Assembly: GCA_012031635.1 (NCBI GenBank)
Contig: JAAUUE010000006.1
Coordinates: 1 to 34,440, forward strand
Length of the DNA: 34,440 nt
Direction: 5' to 3'
From: Coleofasciculaceae cyanobacterium SM2_1_6
Lineage (GTDB): Bacteria > Cyanobacteriota > Cyanobacteriia > Cyanobacteriales > JAAUUE01
Both the position numbers and the translations under genes were made by a program. The notes under the pieces are model-generated. The model saw only the letters and a program-made list of their open reading frames with translations, did not search any database and was not told the origin of the DNA. This document shows, one piece after another, positions 8,421 to 16,716 of the stretch. Numbering within the stretch: the stretch's first letter is position 1; each line of letters starts with the position of its first letter.

Positions 8421-8446
8421 TTGAACTTGGGCATTGAACTTGGGCA
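8421..8446. repeat. Two direct copies of a 13-base unit
   Basis: TTGAACTTGGGCA occurs twice in a row, directly after the MITE-like repeat. It is followed 22 bases later by ten consecutive G. Confidence 0.8.
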
Positions 8447-8835
8447 TTAAATTTGTGTAGATGCTTTAGGGGGGGGGGTTAAATAAATCATCAAAAAGTC
8501 TACTCAAATACATTTATATCAGAGGTATTTATGCATCAAGGAGAGAAAGTTGATCAGAATTAATATAGTTTTGATTAATGACGTTTTCTTCAACAAACTT
8601 TGTTGCTAAATCTCTGGGATAAATCTATGATAAGCAAATTCAAGCAAAACACCTTATTTACAGACTTTAACCCCAAATTAATCTCAGCATTAGTCCAAAC
8701 ACAGTAATTGCGTAATTATTACAATTATCCAGATTTAATGATCCAGAATAAGCAATCTGAGAACAATTAGGGTTACCTCTAGGTTTGAATGTGACTTAGG
8801 TATGGTTTATGTATACTCCTTCATCTCAATGAACT

Positions 8836-10533
8836 ATGATTCCCGAATCCACCTCTGGGCAAAATCTCCAGCAAAATCTCCAACAAAATTTCCGTAGGAC
8901 GATTCGACCCATCGGGGTAGCAGCTTTACATGGTATTGCCACCTGGGCAGGCAAATTAATTGCCCTTGATACTGTTAATGGCTATTTGCTAGAGATTGAC
9001 CCTACTACAGACAACACAAAAATCTTAAATCCTCAAAGGGATACGGATCTTTTGGATGCCAAGGGTTTAGCGATCGCCGGAGATACTCTCTGGTTAACTA
9101 AGCAAAATACCGTATATTCCAGTTCCCTGACTGGAGATTTGCTGTGGGATCCCTTTGTCCGCCTTGCCTACACAGCCGACGGAGTAGCCGTGGTGGATTC
9201 GACAGTATACATTACCTCCCAGAAAATTGGTTATATCCTCATTTTTAGTCGCTTCACCGGTAAGGAAGTAGCTCGATTTCCCCTGCCGGGAGTAGGGGTG
9301 GAAAATATCACAGTGTGGGGTGAAGAAATTTGGCTCTCGGATACGGTGGAGCAGACGGTGTATTGCCTCGATCGAGCCACCGGGGAAGTAAAGTTTAATA
9401 TCCTGACTCCCTTTGAATCACCCACGGGCTTGACTTTCTTTTCAGACCCAACCACCGGAGAATCGTTATTATATATTGCCTACTCCTTCCGCCAGCCCTA
9501 CCTCCGAGACAACCCCAACGCCGAACCCAACTACGAACTCCAGTACCGGGACTGCACCTTCATCCATCCCCTTGCCTACCACTACGATCAAGCCCGCCGG
9601 ATGGTCCGCTCCAATGGCTATCTCTTGGAAATGTCCTACATTGAAGAACTAGCTCCCCTAGAAGATGTGGAACTCAAGGATGTGGAATGGCGGATTGCCA
9701 TGCCTGCGGAGACCGATCGCCAAAAACTGCGCCAAATATCTCCCGTAGGAGTTCCCTTTACCGAAGAAGTCCAAAATGGGCAACGGGTCGCTGTATTTAA
9801 GTTTCCCCACCTCAAGCCCGGCGAGCGGCATATTTTTGGTTGGAAGGCTCTCCTCGAAGTTTGGAGTATTAAATACCAACTCAAGCCCAAGGATGTGGAA
9901 TCTCTGCCGCCTTTATCCGCCGAGTTTCAGAATCGTTACTTGATTGATGATGATGATTTGTCCATGGGGACGGAGATTATCCAGAGAGCGGCGCGGGAAG
10001 CGATCGGGCGAGAAACCAATCTGCTGCGGAAAATGTACAGTATTCGGAACTATGTGTACGACAAACTTTCCTACGGGATCAAGCCCCACATTGATACCCC
10101 GGATGTGGCTTTAGCGAGGGGCGTGGGTTCCTGCGGAGAATACTTGGGGGTACTGCTGGCTCTAGCTCGCTTAAATGGCATTGCCTGTCGCACGGTGGGT
10201 CGCTACAAATGCCCCGCCCAGCCAGACCTAATTGGTGTGCCTCTAGAGCCAGATTTTAACCATGTGTGGATGGAGTTTTATGTGCCGGGCTTTGGCTGGC
10301 TGCCCATGGAGTCGAATCCTGATGATGTTGTGGATGGGGGCCCCTATCCCAGTCGGTTCTTTATGGGGTTATCTTGGTACCATGCGGAAATTGGGAAAGG
10401 GATTACTTTTGAAACCTTAACCAGTGAAGGATTACCTGTTGCTAAGGAGAAAGCTTCGATCGGGGATTTGGCAATTAACCATGTCCGGTTTACCATTCTC
10501 CAAGAGTTACAACCAAGCAAAGTTGCTAGTTAA
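8836..10533 (+). CDS. Beta-propeller / transglutaminase-like domain protein
   Basis: 565 residues. Residues ~25-250 look like a YncE/NHL-type propeller with repeated short motifs (HGIATWAGKLIALD, LAIAGDTLWL, ADGVAVVDSTVYI, ENITVWGEEIWLSD). The C-terminal third is a transglutaminase-like (papain-fold) core: the Cys at about residue 433 in GVGSCGEYLGVLLALARLNG, followed by IACRTVGRY, the His at about 476 in NHVWMEFYVPGFGW, and the Asp at about 496 in MESNPDD. All three catalytic positions are kept, so a cysteine protease, transglutaminase or amidase activity is possible; the substrate is unknown. I see no signal peptide. A divergent cation-transporter homologue follows 26 bases after the stop, so the two are probably one operon. 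Confidence 0.82.
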   Translation: MIPESTSGQNLQQNLQQNFRRTIRPIGVAALHGIATWAGKLIALDTVNGYLLEIDPTTDNTKILNPQRDTDLLDAKGLAIAGDTLWLTKQNTVYSSSLTGDLLWDPFVRLAYTADGVAVVDSTVYITSQKIGYILIFSRFTGKEVARFPLPGVGVENITVWGEEIWLSDTVEQTVYCLDRATGEVKFNILTPFESPTGLTFFSDPTTGESLLYIAYSFRQPYLRDNPNAEPNYELQYRDCTFIHPLAYHYDQARRMVRSNGYLLEMSYIEELAPLEDVELKDVEWRIAMPAETDRQKLRQISPVGVPFTEEVQNGQRVAVFKFPHLKPGERHIFGWKALLEVWSIKYQLKPKDVESLPPLSAEFQNRYLIDDDDLSMGTEIIQRAAREAIGRETNLLRKMYSIRNYVYDKLSYGIKPHIDTPDVALARGVGSCGEYLGVLLALARLNGIACRTVGRYKCPAQPDLIGVPLEPDFNHVWMEFYVPGFGWLPMESNPDDVVDGGPYPSRFFMGLSWYHAEIGKGITFETLTSEGLPVAKEKASIGDLAINHVRFTILQELQPSKVAS

Positions 10534-10559
10534 AATCGCAATTTGGGAGGAAAAAAAGG

Positions 10560-11430
10560 GTGGCAAATCGGCTGCCAAAGAGTCGTATGTTCCTATTGGG
10601 GATACTCTGGCTGAGTTTATTAATTTTGTCAGTGAAAGTTGCAGTAGCTTGGACGACTCGATCGATTAGCCTCGGAGCGATCATTCTTCATACCCTAGTC
10701 ACTCAGTTTAGTATGCTACTCAATCTGCTGGCGAGCCTGAAACCTCCAGAGTACCAACGCTTTCAGGTAGAAGGGCATAGCTATCCAGAGACTCTGCTGA
10801 GTCTGGGATTGGGGATGGGGTTGGGGAGTGGCTCTGTTTATCTGGGGTCGATCGCCGTACCCCGATTATTTGGTTTAGTCCCGCCGCCGATTCCCCTCCA
10901 GTTAACCCCTCTACTCTGGCAATGTCTAGGGGTAATTTTCCTGAGTCAGGTATTTTATTGGCGGTCAATATCTACCAAACTAAGCGGAAACACCATCGGT
11001 TTTTGGGTTTTACGAATATTTGCTTAGTAAATGACCTCTGGATCACAGCGTTGGGAATCCTTTGTGTATTTTTCTTGGTGCAGGGAAATCTTGTCCCTGA
11101 TGCTCTGAGTGCGCTCCTCTTTAGTATTGTGAGTATGATTGACTTTTGGTTAGTGCTTCAGTGGCAGTTGCCTTTTTGGTCTGCCAGACAGCGATCGCCC
11201 CCGAAGCCCTTGCCCAGATTGCTTATTCCGTGGGCGGAGTCACCCTCTGTACCAATATCGACTCTAAAGGAATCGTAGGTCGATCGGTTTATATAAAAAT
11301 GACCATTATGATTCATCCCGGAGTCTTGGGTTACGAATCCGTAATTGCCGAACGCATTGAAAACGCCCTCAAGGAACGCTATGGTCTTGTTTCTGTCACC
11401 ATTCACATCAGCCCTCCACCCCATTCCTAA
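10560..11430 (+). CDS. Divergent cation diffusion facilitator (CDF)-like membrane protein (frameshifted as written)
   Basis: A GTG start at 10560 has GGGAGG nine bases upstream. Three successive frames together give one CDF-like protein of about 290 residues. Frame one has hydrophobic segments and the GHSYPETL that stands where CDF proteins have GHGRAE. Frame two has DLWITALGILCVFFLVQG and ALLFSIVSMIDFWLVLQ. Frame three has the cytoplasmic dimer domain (APEALAQIAYSVGGV, ESVIAERIENALKERYG, VSVTIHISPP). One base appears lost near the T run at 11000-11004 and one near 11173-11177. The Asp pairs that bind metal in TM2 and the His/Asp of TM5 seem absent (HTLVTQ; VNDLWIT), so it may not transport metal even if intact. 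The assignment rests on overall layout. Confidence 0.6.
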
Positions 11431-11467
11431 CTAAAACCTATTCCTAGCACCCATACCTAATAGACAT

Positions 11468-12670
11468 TTAGGAAACCTTGAGTCTAGTTTGTTGCTCCTT
11501 GTGGCAGAGACTTTTCACATGCTCATACTTTTTCAAAATCTCTTGGTGGCGATCGCTCAAGGGAGTTTGCTCGAGATGATACAGAGCCTTGCCGTAGTTT
11601 GCCTTGGCTTCCAATAGGTGGGGGAAAGCATAGGCAGCCCGCTTGCTTTGCAGGTACTGATGGTAGCCGAGACGAAAATATAATTCTCCACAACCTTCAT
11701 GGTTAAAAGGCAGATGAGTTTCTAGGGTATCAATGCCCGACTGCCAAGTATCGATCGCCTCCTCCGCCTCTCCCAAGGACAACAAAGCCGCCCCCTTCCC
11801 ATCCCAAGCCCGCCAGAAATTAGGGGCAATTTTCATCACCATTTCGTAGGCAAAGATCGCCTGCCGATGGCAGCCCAGATCTCGAAAGGCATTCCCCAAA
11901 CCATGCCAAGACAGATGATAGCGGGCGTTAATTCTAATGGCTTTCTCGTAGGCTTCAATCGCAGCGACGTATTCCCCCTTCGCCCGGCGTGTGTTCCCCA
12001 GTCCGTGCCAAGCATAATGAAAATTTGGCTCCAACTCCAGCGCCTTGTGGTAAGCGGCTGCCGCTTTATCATACTGCCTGGTATCCCGGAAGGCATTCCC
12101 CAAGCCATTCCAAGCCAAGTGAAAATCCGGAGCAATTCTCAACACATTCTGGTAAGCATTAATCGCCAAATCATAAACTTTTAGTTTCCGGAGGGCAATG
12201 CCCAAGTTGTACCAGTTGCTGTAACTATCCGGCTGGATTTCGATCGCCTTCATGTAGGCATCCGCTTCACTGGCAAAATCAAAATTGTGATAAGCCCGGT
12301 TGGCAACTTCCACCCAATAATCAGCTTGGTTAATGGTGCAGTGGGGCATGGTTTCGATCGAACTAGATACGTATCTAGCAGTGGGGACAAGCTCCAAAGA
12401 ATTCTTGTCCAAGGGTAAATCTTCTTCTTGGCGCAATTCTTGAGAATAATAAAGCTGATGGACTTTACTCTTAGAAACATCCGCCTCGTAATAGCGCCCC
12501 AACTCCCGGAGTGTAATACTATGCTTATCCCAGATATTGACGTTATTTGGCTCCAAGGTCAGAGCTTGATTAAAATACTCTAAGGCTGTCAAATAATTTC
12601 TGGCTCTAAGATAGTCTAATCCCTTGCTGTAGAAATCTTGCACACTGTTATTTGTTTCTAGTTGAACCAT
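11468..12670 (-). CDS. Tetratricopeptide repeat protein
   Basis: 400 residues starting MVQLETNNSVQDFYSKG. About seven TPR units are visible: one at residues ~12-45 (LRARNYLTALEYFNQALTLE) and six in a block from ~115 to 330, with repeated cores such as WYNLGIALRKL, WNGLGNAFRD, WHGLGNTRRAKGEY and WDGKGAALLSLGEAEEAI. The region between them (~50-110) is not repeat-like. The last ~60 residues are helical. I see no signal peptide or membrane segment, so it is likely a cytoplasmic scaffold. It is the usual sort of TPR protein that helps assemble complexes; the partner is unknown. It converges with the CDF-like gene and has ~870 bases of non-coding DNA upstream. Confidence 0.85.
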   Translation of the reverse strand: MVQLETNNSVQDFYSKGLDYLRARNYLTALEYFNQALTLEPNNVNIWDKHSITLRELGRYYEADVSKSKVHQLYYSQELRQEEDLPLDKNSLELVPTARYVSSSIETMPHCTINQADYWVEVANRAYHNFDFASEADAYMKAIEIQPDSYSNWYNLGIALRKLKVYDLAINAYQNVLRIAPDFHLAWNGLGNAFRDTRQYDKAAAAYHKALELEPNFHYAWHGLGNTRRAKGEYVAAIEAYEKAIRINARYHLSWHGLGNAFRDLGCHRQAIFAYEMVMKIAPNFWRAWDGKGAALLSLGEAEEAIDTWQSGIDTLETHLPFNHEGCGELYFRLGYHQYLQSKRAAYAFPHLLEAKANYGKALYHLEQTPLSDRHQEILKKYEHVKSLCHKEQQTRLKVS

Positions 12671-13544
12671 TTTCTGCTACCTAAATCTCATTAAACTGTA
12701 AGAACTGCATCAGTCAATTTGTCTCAATATATTCATGGTTTAAATATTCCTAATTGTTCTTAATTGATCACGATAGATAGTAGGTAAAACTTGGTTGAAG
12801 AACATGAAATTTTGGTTTCCTAGGAATCAAATTCCAGCGTCGGCAATAGTTTAGTATGTGCATCCCTGATTAGTAGTGTGTTTGAAATGATTTGTGCTGC
12901 GTCCTCAATACCTAAGTAATTTCTCTAGATTTTTTCTATGATGCTGATGGCAAGTTATGTTCCTGAACCCGTAGAATCCATTTAAAAAAAGAGTTTGTCT
13001 AAGTAGAATTACGGTCGCTCATCACCAAGCAAAAGAAGGCTTCAAGAGAAATTACTGATATTTTCTATAGGCATTGTACAACAACAATTAATAATCAAGC
13101 TACCTAGTATCCATGGCAAATTTCCTGCCAAACCTATTAAGAATTAATCAGCAATCTATTAGTAGATGATTGTAAATTACGGTTATACTCTGGCTAGAGT
13201 AAAAAAAATAGCTCAGGGATTAATTGCCGAATATGTCATAACACAGAGAAGGTAGAGCAACAGAGTTTGATGGAAACCTAACCTTTGATACTTTACCTAC
13301 ACAAAAAAATCTCCTAAGCAGAAAGCCAGAAAAGTCTGTGTTGCCTAGGATTTAAGATGAATTAGTGATGTTAGTTTCCACCTTTTTATTAGGAGCATCA
13401 TCCTTACTAGTATTTACTTAATTGGCTACTATAAAAAACCTATGGTTTCTTAGAATATCTAGGTAATTATTCAGAAAAATTACATTCTAAAGATTCTGTA
13501 AATAGCCAATTAAATGTACAAAGAAAATGAGTCCTGTCAGGAAA
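12671..13544. other. Long AT-rich intergenic region
   Basis: About 870 bases with no credible gene on either strand. It contains a nested inverted repeat (13418-13513) and a small hairpin ACTCT-GGCT-AGAGT at ~13187-13200 followed by eight A. The TPR gene reads away from it on the minus strand and needs its promoter here. I see no riboswitch or tRNA in it. Confidence 0.45.
13418..13513. repeat. Nested inverted repeat, possible small MITE or structured RNA
   Basis: TTAATTGGCTA (13418-13428) and TAGCCAATTAA (13503-13513) are a perfect 11-base inverted pair. Inside it TTAGAAT pairs with ATTCTAA and GTAATT with AATTAC. The whole could fold as one long hairpin of 96 bases. It lies just beyond the stop codon at 13545 of the minus-strand caspase homologue, so it could also serve as its terminator. 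Confidence 0.5.
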
Positions 13545-15605
13545 CTAGGGAGATTTTTTTCCTTGTTGCCACAAAGCTATTGTTGTTTGGGCTTGAGTGT
13601 ATAAAGGAGTATTTTCTGGTAAGAAGGCAGCGGCGGCGATCGCTCCTTGAAAATCACCCCTACTTGCTCGCTGCTGAGCCATCTGCCAAATTTCCAAACT
13701 CCAGGTATTAATCAATTCTTGGGCGAGTTCGTAGCCCGGTTGTCCGGCGGGAATAGCCTTGTTTGTATCAATGGCTTGGCGATAGGAGTTGGCTTGATTG
13801 GGACGAATTAATCGTCTTGCCTTTTGAATTTGTTGGAGATTCACATCCCGTTGTTGGATCAATTGCTGCCAGCGACTAATCCAAGTCTGGGCATCTCGAT
13901 AAATAGCTTGATTAACGGGAGGAATGGTTTGCGCCGTGCTAATTGCCCCAGTCCAGTCGCCAGAGGTCGATCGACCATGCGCCAGATCCATGATCACCGT
14001 ACTCCACCGAGCAATATCCGCCTGAGCTTGTTTATACAAAGGGTCTGTGGGTTGGACTTGACTGGCGACTTGAATGGCTTGGCTAAATTGGGTGGCTTGA
14101 TCGCTCCGCAGCAGGCTTCTAGCACTTTCTAGGGTGACTTGGTTAGCCTGTTGCCTGTTTAAGGTTAAGGCCGGAGCGGCGGGATTAGTCACTGCGGGAG
14201 AGGGAACTGCTGGGGAGCTAGGGGCAATGGGAGTAGGGGAAGTTGCCGTGGCTGGGGAAACCGTGGGGCTGGGGGCAGTGGTGGGAGCAGGGCTAGGAGC
14301 CGCCGGACTAGGTGCAGTTGCGGTGGTGGGGGCGGGACGTGGGAGGCCGCAGGGCTAGGGGAAGTCGCCGTAGTCGGCGCAGTGGTGGGAACGGGCGGCA
14401 ACCCCGGAGAGACTGAGGGCGAAAGGGTCGGGGTAGCGATCGGGCCCGATTGTCCATCCCCAAGGAAAGCATCAAGGTTCCGCCAGAGGACTCCAAAGAC
14501 CATCAACAGAAACAGCAAAGTTGCACCACCAATCCACGGGAGGGCAGAATTAGAATTATCTTTTTTAGCCATAGATTTTGATTTTTTTGTGGGGGGATTA
14601 TCGGTAGATTTAGGGGGGGGAATCAGTAGTCGAACTAGCGGCTACATCGGCAGCAGGGGTAGTTCCGGGCTGAATTTTGGTATTGGGGGGCTGGATAGCG
14701 GTGCGTTCTGGTTGAATTTTGGTTTTTGCTTTAATAATTTTACTAGGGGGAACTTCAGGGGTGTCAGTACCCGATCGATAGCGGATCGGGTTAGGAGGAT
14801 GACTATCTAAACCATTTGCCCCCACCGCAGCCACAGCAGGAGGACGCTTGCCATTTTTAGAAAAGTTTTTGGCGGGCAGAATTAATTCTTCGAGGTCAGC
14901 AGTTTTGGCAAATTGCATCAGGGGATGCTGGGGAGGTGTGCCGTGGTGATTTCCCAATTCTGGCAAACGATCGACCAAGTACCGCCCCAGAGTTTGTAAA
15001 GTCAATTGCTGACGATGGTAGGATAGAGCCTCTCCCAAGGCTTGGGCAAATAATCCCCGTCCCAATTCTCGGCGCTCGTAGGAGCATTCTTGATTGCTCA
15101 CCGACTGGATCAAGTTTATATCTAATTCCTGGGCTAATTGACTAAACTGACTCCCCACCGGAGTTCCAGTCCCCAAGCCGGGAGAGCGATGGATATCGAG
15201 GAGGAGTAAAACTTGTTTGCCCTGTTGTTTCAGGCTCGTGAGGAGAGTTTCGGCACTAATTGCTTGCTGGGGAAGAGCCTCAAGACTGCCATCCATGGGT
15301 AATAGATAATCTTCGCCCCGCCAATGGACTCCATGCCCACTAAAAAAACACCAGAGCCAGTCTGAGTTTTCTAGGGCTGGGGGCAGGGAACTCAGTAAAT
15401 TAGTTAAATTGGCATAACTAGGATGAGCTGGTCGATCGACCACAGGAGGAGCCGCCTCGGTTGCTAACAGACAATTCTCCCGTGGCACCCCCAATTCTTC
15501 GACTAGAAACTTGACTAGTCCCTGGGCATCAGCCTCGGCGTGGCTCAGTGGTTCAACAAACTGATAGCGATTTATGCCAACTGCAATACAACCGTAATTT
15601 GTCAT
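13545..15605 (-). CDS. Membrane-anchored caspase homologue without catalytic Cys, fused to repeat region (frameshifted as written)
   Basis: Starts MTNYGCIAVGINRYQFVEPL, a C14 caspase fold. The catalytic His is kept (CFFSGHGVHW), but the place of the catalytic Cys reads LLLLDIHRSPG instead of DCCHSG, so it should be proteolytically dead. A Pro/Thr linker follows, then a transmembrane helix (WIGGATLLFLLMVFGVLW), a second Pro/Thr/Ala linker, and ~190 residues of helical repeats (LARQ/A-type units such as GDWTGAISTAQTIPP and GDFQGAIAAAAFLPE). Three reading frames must be joined: a run of eight G on the plus strand (14613-14620) is one too long, since seven lead straight into KSTDNPPTKKSKS before MAKKDNSN, and three G at 14341-14343 are one too few. 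Both are in homopolymers, so one ~686-residue gene is likely. Confidence 0.75.
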
Positions 15606-15708
15606 AGGTTTTGGGGGTGTGGTAGAAATGTTTTGTAATATTATGATTGGCTCTGAGGGCTTAGATTAAAATTAACCTAAACTAGAATATAGTCTAATAA
15701 CATACCCA

Positions 15709-16476
15709 GTGAGTACTAACATGTTTAGGTGGTTAAAGGCGCTTTCCAATTATCGCCGGATAAATAGTCTATCTCTTCCCAATTTATCTGTTTCCAATTT
15801 ACCTGTAGCACAGTCTTTTCTGGGAACTATGCCAATATCTACCAGAAGTTTTGTGAAAAATTCTGTAAAAAATTCTCCGAAAAATTCTGTAACTTCTGTT
15901 GTCAGTCTCTCTATTACTGCCTTATCTATTAGTTTATCGGGTAATTTCTGGATATTGTTAGGGGCGACTGGTGGCTGGTTGATCCATGAAGCGATCGCTC
16001 CCCGCTCTGTGCAAGCCTCCACTGAAAGAACTACGGTGACTATCACCCGGCAATCTAATGAAAATTATCAAAGTATGCTCCGGCGCGCCGAAACCGCCGC
16101 AAGGGCAGCAGTCCAGAGGAGTTTCGATCGAGAAGTTTTAACGACCAATGTGGTGGTGACGGTGATCGGGCAGAACGGTGGAGCCATTACCCCCATGCTA
16201 TCCATCGAGGTGAGTCGGCAAAACTGGCGGACTAGCCCCAGCCCCCAACAGTGGGCGACCTATTTTAACGAGGCTCAAGCCCTCCTGATTCCCACCGCTA
16301 CTGCGACTACCGCAACTCCAGCAACGACCCCTAGAGCAACTCCAGCAACTACCCCTAGACCCGCCCCCGTGGTAGGTAATCCCCTCAACCCTAGTAGCAT
16401 CAACGGAACCACTCCCTCTAGTCCAGAGAGAAATGTCGATACGCCATCGGCGGAAGAAGAATTGGTGATTTTTTAG
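15709..16476 (+). CDS. Exported protein of unknown function
   Basis: 255 residues. The start is GTG 15709 or, equally possible, ATG 15721 (MFRWLKAL). A basic N-terminus with a short Lys-Asn-Ser repeat (VKNSVKNSPKNSV) leads to a hydrophobic segment ITALSISLSGNFWILLGA, suggesting export or an anchor. The middle ~100 residues form a compact alpha/beta part: TVTITRQSNENYQSMLRRAE, TAARAAVQRSFDREV, NVVVTVIGQNGGAITPMLSI, VSRQNW. The last ~60 are Thr/Pro/Ala-rich with a repeated ATPATTPR-type unit, ending acidic. I recognise it only as a cyanobacterial type of small exported protein. It is divergent from the caspase homologue, 103 bases apart. Confidence 0.7.
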   Translation: MSTNMFRWLKALSNYRRINSLSLPNLSVSNLPVAQSFLGTMPISTRSFVKNSVKNSPKNSVTSVVSLSITALSISLSGNFWILLGATGGWLIHEAIAPRSVQASTERTTVTITRQSNENYQSMLRRAETAARAAVQRSFDREVLTTNVVVTVIGQNGGAITPMLSIEVSRQNWRTSPSPQQWATYFNEAQALLIPTATATTATPATTPRATPATTPRPAPVVGNPLNPSSINGTTPSSPERNVDTPSAEEELVIF

Positions 16477-16516
16477 ATGCCCTGATTTTCCCCTGAGTTA
16501 TCAGCAATCTAATAGC

Positions 16517-16610
16517 CTATAGCAGTCCTCAAGGATTTCACCCGCCGCCGGCGGGTGGAACAACCGACCATAAGCAATCTAATTTAGAAAATGATTTAGG
16601 ATTGCTATAG
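16517..16610. repeat. MITE-like palindromic repeat, copy B
   Basis: Starts CTATAGCAGTCCTCAAG and ends TTTAGGATTGCTATAG. It shares the flanks and the AAGCAATCTAATTTAGAAAA core with copy A (8332-8419). The inner palindrome differs (CCCGCCGCCGGCGGG instead of ACCCGACGGGT). An extra AGCAATCTAAT lies just before it (16503-16513). Confidence 0.75.
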
Positions 16611-16716
16611 ACTTGAATATTAGAGAAAACATCCAATTAAGTTATGTATAAACTAAATTTTGAACATCCAAAATATACAATGTAAGATTCATAAGATGAT
16701 GCCTAGGATATGAATT

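Larger units (their letters stand above)
8234..8835. other. Intergenic region with repeats
   Basis: About 600 bases without a gene between divergent genes. It holds a MITE-like repeat (8332-8419), a 13-base direct repeat immediately after it, and a run of ten G at 8469-8478. The rest is AT rich. Promoters for the gene starting at 8836 and for DUF928 copy 3 must lie here; a TATACT-like box is seen at 8812-8817 but I cannot fix a -35. Confidence 0.5.

Noticed and set aside
13187-13208. Hairpin ACTCT-GGCT-AGAGT next to eight A as a terminator
   Set aside because: On the plus strand it is followed by A, and on the minus strand the T run comes before the stem, so neither orientation fits an intrinsic terminator.
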